Shown here: positions 33,733 through 42,842 of the stretch, piece after piece
How positions within the stretch are numbered: position 1 is the first letter of the stretch
How the letters are laid out: every line of letters starts with the position of its first letter
NCBI GenBank assembly: GCA_944382845.1
Contig: CALWNN010000089.1
Span: 1-47,520 of the forward strand
Origin: an uncultured Clostridia bacterium
Lineage (GTDB): Bacteria; Bacillota; Clostridia; Oscillospirales; Ruminococcaceae
Direction: 5' to 3'
Length of the DNA stretch: 47,520 nucleotides
Translations under genes and position numbers: made by a program
Notes under the pieces: generated by a model
What the model saw: only the letters and a program-made list of their open reading frames with translations
Told to the model about the DNA's origin: nothing
Database searches by the model: none

Positions 33733-34230
33733 TTATACATATATCTTATAGTTGGATTCGTTTTTAAATTTATACATTGAGCAAAAGCCAAGTATTGCAG
33801 ATGAGATACACATAAGAAAATTAACTGCGTTTGCCCATATCTCTTTTACGGCGAACATATCAATCCTAACCATGATCACTGTGAAATTGTCGAAAAAGAG
33901 GTAACAGCAAGCCAAAAGATAGACCAACGCAAAAACAGAAACTGAAACAATCTTTGCAGCACAAGACAGGTTTAACTTGCAGAATTTTATAAGTATACCC
34001 ATGCTTGTACAGTACAAAAACAATCCTGCACACTCGATAGCAACTCCAATAACGCTGTATACAGGGTCAACATAAATAAACGGCGTAAGTGAAGTCGCAC
34101 CGTTAAACGTATCAAAAACCTCGCCTGTAGGTTTAAGCTCAAATATGTAGCTTCCCACAAGGAAATATCCCGAAAGCGCAACAGCTGATAAAATAACAGC
34201 CGGCCAATAAAAAATTTTTTTCACGGTCAT
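33733..34230 (-). CDS. Four-helix membrane protein of unknown function
   Basis: 165 residues with four membrane segments (about 8-28, 55-80, 92-113, 130-152). Two loops are extracytoplasmic or cytoplasmic; the second membrane segment has two cysteines. No motif was recognised. Transcribed alone between a terminator downstream and gpmI's terminator upstream. Confidence 0.6.
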   Translation of the reverse strand: MTVKKIFYWPAVILSAVALSGYFLVGSYIFELKPTGEVFDTFNGATSLTPFIYVDPVYSVIGVAIECAGLFLYCTSMGILIKFCKLNLSCAAKIVSVSVFALVYLLACCYLFFDNFTVIMVRIDMFAVKEIWANAVNFLMCISSAILGFCSMYKFKNESNYKIYV

Positions 34231-34270
34231 TACCTTTCCAATACAATAGCTTTACACTATAAGAATATAA

Positions 34271-34304
34271 AAAACGGACAGGCTCTCAAGACAAAGCCTG
34301 TCCG
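34271..34304 (-). terminator. Terminator after gpmI
   Basis: Perfect 9-bp stem GGACAGGCT / AGCCTGTCC followed on the minus strand by GTTTTTT. Confidence 0.9.
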
Positions 34305-34315
34305 GAGAAATTCAA

Positions 34316-35902
34316 TCAGATCATTGAGGCTTCCCAGCAATCGGGCGCTTCAAGTCCAAGAAGCTTTACAACCGTAGGAGCAACGTTTGCAAGACCATAT
34401 TTTGTGCTGTCAGCATCAATAATTTCATGTCTTGTTTCTTTGTCCCAGATAATAAACGGAACTCTGTTTAAAGAATGTGCTGTTCTAACCTGTATGTTAC
34501 CCTTCTTGTTCTTTTCGAGCATTTCATCTGCATTTCCATGGTCAGCAGTTATAAGAACAGTACAGTTAAATTCCTCTGCAACCTTAAGAAGTCTTGCAAG
34601 TGCAAGGTCAACAGCCTCAACTCCTATAATCGTTGCGTCCATATTTCCTGTATGGCCAACCATATCGCCGTTAGGATAGTTACATCTTAAAAAGTCATAC
34701 TTTTCGCTCTTTATAGCTTCAATAAGGTCATCTGTTACCTCAGCAGACTTCATCCAAGGACGCTGATCGAAAGATACCTTATCAGAAGGAATCTCCTTCC
34801 ATGTTTCCAATTCTTCGGAAAATTTTTCAGACTTGTTTCCATTCCAGAAATAAGTTACATGACCAAACTTCTGTGTTTCAGAAACAGCGTATGAGTTAAG
34901 TCCCGCCTTAACAAGTACCTCGGAAAGGGTGTTTGTAATTTCCGGAGGATTAACAAGGTAGTTCTTAGGAAGGTTAAGATCTCCATCGTACTGGAGCATA
35001 CCCGCATACATAACCTTTGGGTTGTAGCCCGACTTATCAAATGCGTTAAAATCAGGATCGTCAAAAGCCATCGAAAGTTCGATTGCACGGTCTCCTCTGA
35101 AGTTAAAGAGAATAACGCTGTCATTATCGCAGATCCTTCCTACAGGTTCGCCATTTTCAGCAATAACGAACGGAGGAAGGTCCTGATCTATTGCGCCGGT
35201 TTCTTCACGGAGAGTTGTGTAAGCTTCGGCAGCGCTGGCAAACTGTCTGCCTTCCCCTCTTACATGAGTATCCCAACCCATTTTTACCATGTTCCAGTCA
35301 GCCTGATATCTGTCCATGGTTATCTTCATTCTTCCTCCGCCGGAAGCGATCTTTCCGTCAAAGCTTTCATCGTTAAGTGAAGCAAGGCAGTTTTCAAGAT
35401 CCTCGATATAAGTCATACCGGAGGTGGCCGGAACATCTCTTCCATCAAGAAGGATGTGACACCTTACCTTTGCAATTCCCTCTTCCTTTGCCCTTTTTAT
35501 CATTATTTTAAGATGTGCGATATTAGAATGAACGTTACCGTCTGAAAGAAGTCCGATAAAGTGCATTGTGGACTTATTTTCAAGGCAGTTGGCAACAAGC
35601 TGCTTCCAAGTTTGCGAACCGAACATTTTTCCGCTTTCAATAGATTCGTTTACAAGCTTTGCACCCTGAGAATATATCTGTCCGCAGCCCAAAGCATTGT
35701 GACCTACTTCTGAATTACCCATATCATCGTCGCTTGGAAGTCCCACAGCATCGCCGTGAGCCTTAAGAGAAGTATGAGGGTATTCTTTAATAAGCATATC
35801 AAGAGTAGGCGTATTTGCTTCTGTTACAGCATCTCCGATTCCCGATTTAGAAATTCCAACGCCGTCCATTACAACAAGAACAACAGGTTTTTTAGTTGAC
35901 AT
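34316..35902 (-). CDS. gpmI: 2,3-bisphosphoglycerate-independent phosphoglycerate mutase
   Basis: 528 residues, slightly longer than the usual ~510. The alkaline-phosphatase-fold metal sites are visible: VVMDGVGISKSG (first Asp), GNSEVGHN with the catalytic Ser, and the late VLITADHGNADEML and HSLNRVPFIIWD. A flexible phosphatase/transferase domain arrangement is implied by the length. It converts 3-phosphoglycerate to 2-phosphoglycerate using Mn. It follows tpiA with a 45-bp gap and AAAGGAAA before the ATG, giving the order pgk, tpiA, gpmI in transcription direction. Confidence 0.95.
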   Translation of the reverse strand: MSTKKPVVLVVMDGVGISKSGIGDAVTEANTPTLDMLIKEYPHTSLKAHGDAVGLPSDDDMGNSEVGHNALGCGQIYSQGAKLVNESIESGKMFGSQTWKQLVANCLENKSTMHFIGLLSDGNVHSNIAHLKIMIKRAKEEGIAKVRCHILLDGRDVPATSGMTYIEDLENCLASLNDESFDGKIASGGGRMKITMDRYQADWNMVKMGWDTHVRGEGRQFASAAEAYTTLREETGAIDQDLPPFVIAENGEPVGRICDNDSVILFNFRGDRAIELSMAFDDPDFNAFDKSGYNPKVMYAGMLQYDGDLNLPKNYLVNPPEITNTLSEVLVKAGLNSYAVSETQKFGHVTYFWNGNKSEKFSEELETWKEIPSDKVSFDQRPWMKSAEVTDDLIEAIKSEKYDFLRCNYPNGDMVGHTGNMDATIIGVEAVDLALARLLKVAEEFNCTVLITADHGNADEMLEKNKKGNIQVRTAHSLNRVPFIIWDKETRHEIIDADSTKYGLANVAPTVVKLLGLEAPDCWEASMI

Positions 35903-35947
35903 AAATTGATTTTCCTTTCCTATTGCAGTAAAATTAAGTTTTAATAA

Positions 35948-36724
35948 TTAACCGTTTACGGCAGCCTGAACGATAGTATTGAAGTCCTCAGCTTTAAGTG
36001 AAGCTCCGCCGATAAGTCCTCCGTCAACATTTTCCTTTGCAAGGAGTTCTGCGCAGTTTTTAGCGTTCATTGAGCCTCCGTACTGGATAGTAACTGCCTG
36101 AGCGGTCTCTTCGTCATAGATCTTAGCAAGTGTAGCTCTGATAAATGCGCAAACTTCTTCAGCCTGATCTGCCGTTGCGGTCTTACCTGTTCCGATCGCC
36201 CACACAGGCTCGTAAGCGATAACTGTCTTCTTAACGTCCTCAGCGGAAACGTCAAAAAGATCAAGCTTTATCTGTCTTGCAATAACTTCCTCAGTGATAT
36301 TACACTCTCTTTCCCAGAGAAGCTCACCAACGCAAACTATAGGCTTGAGTCCGGCAGCAAGAGCAGCCTTTGTTCTCTTATTTACAGTTTCATCAGTTTC
36401 ACCGAAGTACTGTCTTCTTTCACTATGTCCGATAACGACGTATTCAACACCAAGTTCAATCAGCATATCAGCGGAAATTTCTCCGGTAAATGCGCCGCTT
36501 TTTTCAAAATGAACGTTTTCAGCTCCAACCTTAACGTTTGAGCCGGCGGTTGTATTTACAGCAGTTTCAAGGTTCGTAAAAGGCACGCAAGCGATAACTT
36601 CAACATTACCTTCAGCATTTGCAACAAGCGGCTTGATTGCTTCAAGAAGCTCACGAGCCTCAGGTCTTGTCTTGTTCATTTTCCAGTTTCCGGCGATAAT
36701 AGCCTTTCTGACGTCTTTTTTCAT
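35948..36724 (-). CDS. tpiA: Triosephosphate isomerase
   Basis: 258 residues with the TIM-barrel catalytic residues: Lys in AGNWKMNK, His in VVIGHSERRQYFGE, Glu in VIAYEPVWAIGTGK. The phosphate-binding loop is in VTIQYGGSMNA and VDGGLIGGASL. It interconverts dihydroxyacetone phosphate and glyceraldehyde 3-phosphate. It is the middle of the pgk-tpiA-gpmI set, although a 395-bp gap separates it from pgk. Confidence 0.97.
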   Translation of the reverse strand: MKKDVRKAIIAGNWKMNKTRPEARELLEAIKPLVANAEGNVEVIACVPFTNLETAVNTTAGSNVKVGAENVHFEKSGAFTGEISADMLIELGVEYVVIGHSERRQYFGETDETVNKRTKAALAAGLKPIVCVGELLWERECNITEEVIARQIKLDLFDVSAEDVKKTVIAYEPVWAIGTGKTATADQAEEVCAFIRATLAKIYDEETAQAVTIQYGGSMNAKNCAELLAKENVDGGLIGGASLKAEDFNTIVQAAVNG

Positions 36725-36792
36725 AGTTTAAAACTCCTTTAAAATTTAAATTATATCAAACACGATAATTATACTACAGATAAAGTGTTTTG

Positions 36793-37027
36793 TCAAATAT
36801 TAACCAAAATCAAGGGATAAAACACTGCCGCCGTTGCAAATCCGAAAAGAATCAAATCTGTGGCTGTGACAAGCACCTCTAAAGTGTCGGCGTCATCTCC
36901 ATCATTAAAATAAGGCTTTTGTTCTCGAGGAAAACCTCATATTGGTTATCAGCATAATAGCACACTTTTACAGTTCTGTAGCTATCAATGCTTGTTGTTA
37001 TACACACTACCCACAAAGCAGACGGCT
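36793..37027 (-). pseudogene. Possible decayed short gene between pgk and tpiA
   Basis: On the minus strand one frame (37027-36879) reads SIDSYRTVKVCYYADNQYEV and FLENKSLILMMEMTPTL before a stop. A second frame overlapping its end (to 36793) reads NDGDDADTLEVLVTATDLIL then FGFATAAVFYPLILVNI. Together they look like one frame broken by a shift, ending in a membrane-type helix, with no start codon or ribosome-binding site. This could also be conserved non-coding DNA. The rest of 36725-37119 holds the pgk terminator and nothing else supportable. Confidence 0.35.
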
Positions 37028-37082
37028 AAACGCAGTATAGCATTTATCATATCCTTAATCCACGGCTCCGTTAATCAAACAA

Positions 37083-37115
37083 AGAGCAGACATTTCTGTC
37101 TGCCCTTTTTTGCAA
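37083..37115. terminator. Terminator after pgk
   Basis: GCAGACA TTTC TGTCTGC hairpin with T-runs on both sides. Confidence 0.75.
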
Positions 37116-37119
37116 AAAA

Positions 37120-38334
37120 TTACTTATCAGCAATAACGTCGATTCCGGGAAGAACCTTACCTTCAAGGTATTCAAGAGAAGCTCCTCCGCCTGTTGAGAT
37201 ATGGCTCATCTTATCAGCAAATCCAAGGCTTATTACAGCGGCAGCCGAATCTCCTCCGCCGATGATAGTTGTAGCGTCTGTTTCTGCAAGGCTCTTAGCA
37301 ACAGCGATAGTTCCCTTTGCAAGTACAGGATTTTCAAAAACGCCCATAGGTCCGTTCCATACAACTGTCTTAGCGCTCTTTACAGCCTCTGCATACATTT
37401 CAGCAGTTTTGGTTCCGATATCGAGTCCCATCTTATCGGCAGGAATTGAATCCATAACTTCTACTTCGATAGGAGCATCAATAGGGTCAGGGAATGAAGC
37501 TGCAACAGTTGTATCAACAGGAAGAAGAAGAGTCTTTCCTTCTTTAGCAGCCTTTTCAATCATTTCCTTACAGTAGTCTATCTTTGTATCGTCTACAAGT
37601 GAAGTACCAACTTCCTTGCCCTGAGCCTTGAGGAATGTGTATGCCATTCCGCCGCCAATAATAAGTGTATCACACTTTTCAATAAGATTATTTATAACAT
37701 TGAGCTTGTCTGCGACCTTAGCGCCTCCGAGAATAGCAACAAATGGTCTTACAGGGTCTTCAACTGCATTTCCGAGGAAGTTTATTTCCTTCTGCATAAG
37801 ATATCCTACAGCAGTTTCCTTGACAAACTTTGCAACGCCTGCAGTTGAAGCATGAGCTCTATGAGCGCTTCCGAAAGCGTCCATAACAAATACCTCATCA
37901 TCTACAAGATCAGCAAGTTCTTTAGCAAACTCTTCGCCGTTCTTTGTTTCCTCAGCGCCTCTGAATCTGGTGTTTTCAAGAACAACAATTTCTCCTTCGT
38001 TCATTTCAGCAACAGCTTTCTTAGCGTTTTCACCAACAACTGTATCATCCTTTGCAAATGTTACCTTTGCGGAAACAAGTTCAGCAAGTCTGTCAGCTGC
38101 GGGCTTGAGTGAAAACTTATCCTCAGGACCGTTCTTCGGTTTTCCAAGATGTGAGCAAAGAACAACCTTTCCCCCGTCTGCTACCAGCTTGTTGATTGTG
38201 GGAAGAGCAGCGGTAATTCTGTTGTCGTTAGTGATCTTTCCGTCCTTAAGCGGAACGTTAAAGTCAACTCTTACAAGAACCTTTTTGCCCTTTACATTAA
38301 TGTCGTCAACAGTAACTTTGTTTAAACCTGCCAT
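37120..38334 (-). CDS. pgk: Phosphoglycerate kinase
   Basis: 404 residues from the ATG at 38334 ([20 protein letters not shown]); the in-frame start 42 bp upstream lacks family similarity. Motifs: [20 protein letters not shown] (substrate Asp/Asn), [10 protein letters not shown] (SHLGRP-type), [15 protein letters not shown], and the nucleotide-binding [11 protein letters not shown] and GGGDSAAAV. It makes ATP from 1,3-bisphosphoglycerate. It is first of the glycolytic set. A copy of the structured repeat and a partial copy lie upstream. Confidence 0.97.
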   Translation of the reverse strand: MAGLNKVTVDDINVKGKKVLVRVDFNVPLKDGKITNDNRITAALPTINKLVADGGKVVLCSHLGKPKNGPEDKFSLKPAADRLAELVSAKVTFAKDDTVVGENAKKAVAEMNEGEIVVLENTRFRGAEETKNGEEFAKELADLVDDEVFVMDAFGSAHRAHASTAGVAKFVKETAVGYLMQKEINFLGNAVEDPVRPFVAILGGAKVADKLNVINNLIEKCDTLIIGGGMAYTFLKAQGKEVGTSLVDDTKIDYCKEMIEKAAKEGKTLLLPVDTTVAASFPDPIDAPIEVEVMDSIPADKMGLDIGTKTAEMYAEAVKSAKTVVWNGPMGVFENPVLAKGTIAVAKSLAETDATTIIGGGDSAAAVISLGFADKMSHISTGGGASLEYLEGKVLPGIDVIADK

Positions 38335-38368
38335 AATATAGACATCCTCTCTTATTAATATTTGATTT

Positions 38369-38392
38369 CGGAGCAAAGTAAGCTTAGCTCCG
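38369..38392. repeat. Short hairpin derived from the repeat's left end
   Basis: CGGAGCAAAG...CTTAGCTCCG: a GGAGC / GCTCC palindrome with the same CGGAGCAAAG start as the long copies, 35 bp upstream of the pgk ATG. Confidence 0.45.
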
Positions 38393-38508
38393 TTATTTAC
38401 GTTATGAAGCTGTCAGAATCTTAACAACTCACATTATATATTTTATAACATACAGAGAAAAATTTCAAGTGCTTTTACAAAAAATTTTCATACTGCAAGT
38501 ATTTATTT

Positions 38509-38730
38509 AAATCGGAGCAAAGCGTGATAATGATGTCTGCTTATCAGCATAGTCGTCTGCTTATCAGCATAGTCGTCTGCTTATCAGCAGACAGGCTTAA
38601 TCACGATTGCGACAAAAAGAAACTCATCACAGATTGCTACTCAGGAATTTCGGTATAGGATTCCCAATAACCCCACCGAAAGACTGAATTGACCCTGCCG
38701 AACACTCGACAAGGGGACATCGGCGACTTG
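38509..38730. repeat. Structured dispersed repeat, copy 2 (with internal 20-bp expansion)
   Basis: It begins ATCGGAGCAAAGCGTGATAA and ends GGGGACATCGGCGACTTG, directly touching the stop of the DegV gene. The inner stem region holds nearly three direct repeats of a 20-bp unit (GTCTGCTTATCAGCATAGTC at 38535, 38555 and 38575); the last unit alone forms a GTCTGC/GCAGAC hairpin. The right arm of the closing stem has an extra base (TTGCTACTC). Confidence 0.75.
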
Positions 38731-38731
38731 C

Positions 38732-39604
38732 TTATCTCTTTTTTGATTTAAAAATAACGCCCGTTACTTTCGGACCTGCATTTATTGAAATCGCAGCGCC
38801 TATCTGAAAACAATCATCCGGGGGATACCCAAGTCTTTTTGTCATTGCCTTTACCATATCATCTTTAACTGACTCATCGCTGCCGTAAACAATACAGTAT
38901 GGGGTCTGAGGTATAATTTCCTCCATGGTAAGTTGTTCTATCTTAGGGACAACAGCCTTATCCCCTCTTACCTTGTCAGCAGTTTTAATTTCTCCTTCGC
39001 AAATCCGCATTATCGGTTTAAGTCCTAAAACTTCACCGACAAAAGCCGCAGCAGATGGTATTCTTCCTGATTTTTTGGCATATTTAAGGCTATACGGAGC
39101 AAAATAAATAACCACCTTAGAAATCCAGTCATTTATGAAATCCACAGCTTCCTTTGCAGTTGCACCTTTCTGGATCTTTACTGCCGCCTGACAAATCGGA
39201 TATCCATAAGCTCCCGTATAATTTGCGCTGTCAATATTATAAATGTGAAATTTGTCCTTAGCATCCGGGTGTTCCTCGTAAAATTGCTCGGCAGCTAAAA
39301 CTGCGTTTGAAAAAGTAGCGGAACCGTTTGCATTAATTGTAACGTTGATGATATCAGTATAGCCTTCGGAATAGTATTTTTCAAATTGTTCCGTATATTC
39401 AAAAATTGTTATCTGAGATGTAACGGGAATCCCATCAAAGTTATCAAGAATTTCATAGAATTTCTCATTGTCGAAATCCTCTCTTGAAACATAACTTTTG
39501 TCACCGACAGCAAGCTTGAAATTCATCACCTTGATATCATATTCCTTTTCCTGCTCATATGTTATATCACTTGCTGAGTCTGTCATTATTTTGATTTTCG
39601 GCAT
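38732..39604 (-). CDS. DegV family fatty acid-binding protein
   Basis: 290 residues with the DegV N-terminal MTDSASDIT and conserved GIPVTSQIT, YSLKYAKKSGRIPSAAAFVG and LGLKPIMRICEGEIK. The family binds fatty acids and can act as the FakB partner of a fatty acid kinase, or bind other lipids. No FakA is in the window. AAGGTAC precedes the ATG. It lies 48 bp after the trmL stop in transcription order. Confidence 0.88.
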   Translation of the reverse strand: MPKIKIMTDSASDITYEQEKEYDIKVMNFKLAVGDKSYVSREDFDNEKFYEILDNFDGIPVTSQITIFEYTEQFEKYYSEGYTDIINVTINANGSATFSNAVLAAEQFYEEHPDAKDKFHIYNIDSANYTGAYGYPICQAAVKIQKGATAKEAVDFINDWISKVVIYFAPYSLKYAKKSGRIPSAAAFVGEVLGLKPIMRICEGEIKTADKVRGDKAVVPKIEQLTMEEIIPQTPYCIVYGSDESVKDDMVKAMTKRLGYPPDDCFQIGAAISINAGPKVTGVIFKSKKR

Positions 39605-39652
39605 ATTTTGTACCTTCCTTATTTTTTATTTTGTGTATCCGCACAATGCAGA

Positions 39653-40150
39653 TTATTTCCATTCATACTGAGTAAGCTTTCCTTCACGGTCAAGGTCAGG
39701 AAACCCCCACTGTCTGAGGACCTCATAACAGCCTATGGCTACGGTATTTGAAAGATTAAGGCTTCTCAGGTTATTCCTCATAGGAACTCTCACGCAGCTT
39801 TTTCTGTTTTCAGACAAAAGCTTTTCGCTCAGTCCTTTGTCTTCCCTTCCGAAAACAAGATAACAGCCGTTTTCATAATTGACATCGCTGTAGGTATTTT
39901 CGCCTTTAGTTGTAAAGTAATAATACGGTCCGCTGTTTTTCTCAAAAAATTCATCAAGGCTTTCATATTCAAAAATTTTAAGTTTATTCCAATAGTCAAG
40001 TCCTGCCCTTTTTAAATGCTTGTCGGAAATTTCAAATCCATAAGGCTTTATAAGGTGAAGGACTGCGCCTGTCACAGCGCAGGTCCTTGAAATATTCCCG
40101 GTATTTTGTGGTATCTGAGGTTCAACAAGGACAATATTAAGTTTATACAT
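39653..40150 (-). CDS. trmL: tRNA (cytidine(34)-2'-O)-methyltransferase
   Basis: 165 residues, the minimal SPOUT length of TrmL. Motifs: VEPQIPQNTGNISRTCA near the N-terminus, LVFGREDKGLSEKLL, and RSLNLSNTVAIGCYEVLRQW at the trefoil knot. It 2'-O-methylates the wobble base of tRNA-Leu. It is 20 bp downstream of the amidase gene, on the same transcript. Confidence 0.93.
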   Translation of the reverse strand: MYKLNIVLVEPQIPQNTGNISRTCAVTGAVLHLIKPYGFEISDKHLKRAGLDYWNKLKIFEYESLDEFFEKNSGPYYYFTTKGENTYSDVNYENGCYLVFGREDKGLSEKLLSENRKSCVRVPMRNNLRSLNLSNTVAIGCYEVLRQWGFPDLDREGKLTQYEWK

Positions 40151-40170
40151 ATTTTTGACTTCCTTTTATT

Positions 40171-40899
40171 TTAAACTGCACCGCAGTAATTATTAATTCC
40201 CGCAAATATAGTAAACGCAACTTTTTTTTGATATTCATCAGTCTGCAAGCGTTGAGCCTCCTCAGGATTTGATAAAAATCCGCACTCGACCATAACAGAC
40301 GGGTTTTCACAATAATAAATTAAATAAAGCTCACTTCCAGAAAGCTTAATCTCCCTGTTATTTTCGGGCTGAAGATCATCGATGAATTCCTGCCTTAATG
40401 CAGCGGCAAGCGCTTCGCTTTCCGGGTTAGTTTCGGAATAAAACATCTGTGCGCCCCCGTACTGAGGATCGGTAAACTGGTTCTGATGAATCGAAAGACA
40501 GATTGCATTTTCTCTTGAATTGAACAAATCAAGGCGGTTTTTCATATCAGATTTTTTCTGGTTGCCAAGCCCGATAACTCCCTCATCGTGGATCGAGGTA
40601 TCTGTTTCTCTTGTTATTAATACTTCATAACCGTATGCCTCAAGCATTGACTTTAAATAAAGAGTTATATTAAGGTTTATTCCCTTTTCCGGAACACCAT
40701 TATATGAAACGCAACCTCCGTCCGCACCTCCGTGACCTGCGTCAAGAATTATACATGGAAGCTCTCTTTTCGCTGTTACAGAAGCAGAAGCAGGCAGACT
40801 ATCGTCAAACACCTGAAAACTCATATTATCGGCTACAAGAAATACAACAAGATAAACTGCCATAACTGCAAGAGTGGCAGCTATTTTTGCTTTGGACAT
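40171..40899 (-). CDS. cwlD: N-acetylmuramoyl-L-alanine amidase, CwlD-like
   Basis: 242 residues from the ATG at 40899, with AGGAGAGG upstream (an earlier in-frame ATG at 40923 lacks it). An N-terminal membrane anchor (about 5-22) precedes an Amidase_3 domain with its zinc ligands: IILDAGHGGADGG (His), the Glu in PEKGINL, SIHQNQF (His), and catalytic VMVECGFLSNPEEAQ. Size and single anchor match CwlD, which makes muramic-delta-lactam in spore cortex; a general cell-wall amidase is the alternative. Confidence 0.82.
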   Translation of the reverse strand: MSKAKIAATLAVMAVYLVVFLVADNMSFQVFDDSLPASASVTAKRELPCIILDAGHGGADGGCVSYNGVPEKGINLNITLYLKSMLEAYGYEVLITRETDTSIHDEGVIGLGNQKKSDMKNRLDLFNSRENAICLSIHQNQFTDPQYGGAQMFYSETNPESEALAAALRQEFIDDLQPENNREIKLSGSELYLIYYCENPSVMVECGFLSNPEEAQRLQTDEYQKKVAFTIFAGINNYCGAV

Positions 40900-41249
40900 A
40901 AATTCTCCTCTCCTTATGCACATTCTGCAAATTCTTTTTAGTAAAATCTATGCCAGACAGGAGAAATTTATGTTTTACATATAAAATCACAAAAGCTTTC
41001 AATAATTATTCTACCCAATGCAAAATGACATGATAATCCGTTATAGGGCAGTTACAACAGATTACATAGAACAGCATAAAGCATAATAATCATACAAATT
41101 ATTATATCATATACAAGTAAAAATTTCAACCGTTTGAAATATTATTTCAGGTAAACGATTTCCAACCGACTTGGTTTGTAAAAAATCCGTAAAAAGACAG
41201 AATTAATTACTTGATTTTTGTGAAAAAGATTAAAGTTTTAAGAAAGCTA

Positions 41250-41278
41250 TTGTAATAAGATTAAAATTAAGTTATAAT
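41250..41278 (+). promoter_or_regulatory. Predicted promoter of the prs-like gene
   Basis: TTGTAA (41250-41255), 17 bp, TATAAT (41273-41278). The region 40930-41240 is AT-rich with no supported gene. Confidence 0.7.
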
Positions 41279-41284
41279 GTAATT

Positions 41285-41370
41285 GTTGTATTGCGTCCGT
41301 TTATGCAGAACATAAACGGTGCGATCGGGAACGTTTATTAAATAGGTCCTACAAAATTTAATAAGTGAGG
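41285..41370 (+). promoter_or_regulatory. Structured leader of the prs-like gene
   Basis: Hairpin CCGTTTATG / CATAAACGG (41298-41324) within a ~95-nt leader, followed by GGTGCGATCGGGAACG. It could be a regulatory RNA; no known class was matched. Confidence 0.4.
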
Positions 41371-41378
41371 TTTTTTTT

Positions 41379-42545
41379 ATGGTTATGGAAAGCAAAAGCA
41401 AAATTCTGTTTAACCCTCAGACAAGAGTTGCCCCCCTTGGCTTTATCGCAATGAACGGCACTCAGGAACTTGCCGCTAAAATCGACAAGTATCTTGTTTC
41501 ATGGGGCACACAGGCAGGCACTGACAATGTTGACAGCTATCTTATAGACGTTGGCTGTCCGAGATTTGCTTCAGGCGATGGAAAAGGTATTATAAAATCC
41601 ACCGTGAGAGGAAAAGACCTCTTTATTATTGTTGACACAGGAAATTACAACTGCACATACACAATGTTCGGCAAAGAGAATGCTATGTCTCCAGACGACC
41701 ACTATCAGGATCTTAAAAGAATTATTCAGGCGGCAGGTGGAAAGGCAAACAGGATTAACGTTATCATGCCTATGCTTTACGGCGGTCGTCAGCACAGAAG
41801 AAGCTACCGTGAATCACTCGACTGTGCTGTTGCTCTTCAGGAACTTGAAGCAATGGGAGTTTCAAATATTGTTACTTTTGACGCTCACGATCCAAGAGTT
41901 CAGAACGCTGTTCCACTTATGGGCTTTGACAACATCATCCCTTCTTATCAGGTTTTGAAATCCATTTTCAAAAACGTTCCCGATATTATTATTGACAAGG
42001 ATCATTTCATGGTTATTTCTCCCGATGAAGGAGCTATAAATAGAAATATGTATTATGCTTCTGTTCTCGGGGTAAATCTTGGAATGTTTTACAAGAGAAG
42101 AGATTACTCTACTATTGTAAACGGAAGAAATCCTATTGTGGCTCATGAGTACCTTGGCAACTCAGTTGAAGGCAAGGACGTTTTCATAGCTGACGATATT
42201 ATTTCTTCAGGCGAATCAATGCTTGACATTGCCGTTGAGCTTAAAAAGAGAAATGCAAAGAGAATTTTTGCATATGCGACTTATGCTATCTTCACAAACG
42301 GACTTGATACATTTGACAAAGCATATAAAGAAGGCAAGATCGACGGAGTATTCGGCACAAACCTCACATACCGCACTCCGGAGCTGTTAAGCCGTCCATG
42401 GTTCAATGAGGTTGATGTATCAAAGTACATTGCATACTTTATTGCTTCATTAAACCATGACCTTTCAATTTCAGAAATTATAGACCCAAGCGTAAAGATA
42501 CATTCACTTCTTGAGGCTCACGGTCAGCTTCCAAAGAATCAGTAA
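41379..42545 (+). CDS. prs: Ribose-phosphate diphosphokinase, long form
   Basis: 388 residues, longer than the ~315-residue bacterial enzymes. Recognisable family features: IIVDTGNYNCTYTMFGKE, then MPMLYGGRQHRRSYRESLDC (ATP-binding flexible loop), VTFDAHDPRVQNA and the PRPP-binding ADDIISSGESMLD. It makes PRPP from ribose 5-phosphate and ATP for nucleotide, His and Trp synthesis. The extra length is in insertions and a C-terminal tail (SVKIHSLLEAHGQLPKNQ). It is monocistronic. Start: the upstream ATG at 41379 after AGTGAGG; a second ATG two codons later is also possible. Confidence 0.85.
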   Translation: MVMESKSKILFNPQTRVAPLGFIAMNGTQELAAKIDKYLVSWGTQAGTDNVDSYLIDVGCPRFASGDGKGIIKSTVRGKDLFIIVDTGNYNCTYTMFGKENAMSPDDHYQDLKRIIQAAGGKANRINVIMPMLYGGRQHRRSYRESLDCAVALQELEAMGVSNIVTFDAHDPRVQNAVPLMGFDNIIPSYQVLKSIFKNVPDIIIDKDHFMVISPDEGAINRNMYYASVLGVNLGMFYKRRDYSTIVNGRNPIVAHEYLGNSVEGKDVFIADDIISSGESMLDIAVELKKRNAKRIFAYATYAIFTNGLDTFDKAYKEGKIDGVFGTNLTYRTPELLSRPWFNEVDVSKYIAYFIASLNHDLSISEIIDPSVKIHSLLEAHGQLPKNQ

Positions 42546-42572
42546 ACAAAAACAAAGCGTATGCTTATGTGA

Positions 42573-42640
42573 CCCCCTTTTGTTAGTTTCAATTTTGGTA
42601 TATTTATATTTTATATACCGCATTGTCTAATAAAAGGGGG
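42573..42640. terminator. Long hairpin after the prs-like gene
   Basis: CCCCCTTTTgTTAG / CTAAtAAAAGGGGG closes a ~40-base region with a second inner hairpin (GGTATAT/ATATACC). It may terminate prs on the plus strand, though the following T-run is weak. 42641-42740 shows nothing else. Confidence 0.5.
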
Positions 42641-42741
42641 CATTTTCATATTCAAAAGAAAAGCATACAAGAGGTATGCAGATGGATTAAAGATCATGAT
42701 TACAGAAACAATAACCAGATTTAAGTAGATATCAGCATAAC

Positions 42742-42772
42742 AAAAGTGACCAAGATTCATCTTAGTCACTTT
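42742..42772 (-). terminator. Terminator of tyrS
   Basis: AAAGTGAC...GTCACTTT with AAGAT/ATCTT inner pairing; the minus strand continues TTTTGTTATG. Confidence 0.75.
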
Positions 42773-42842
42773 GCACAAGTTATTTTAAAATTTTGTCTAA
42801 CTATTTTTGAAGCAGAGCAAACAGATCTTCTTCAAAGTTTAA

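Noticed and set aside
36992-37576. 194-residue plus-strand ORF over the pgk end
   Set aside because: Antisense to pgk over most of its length and lacking family features.
38535-38592. CRISPR-like tandem repeats
   Set aside because: The 20-bp units are directly adjacent with no spacers and belong to the structured repeat; no cas genes are present.
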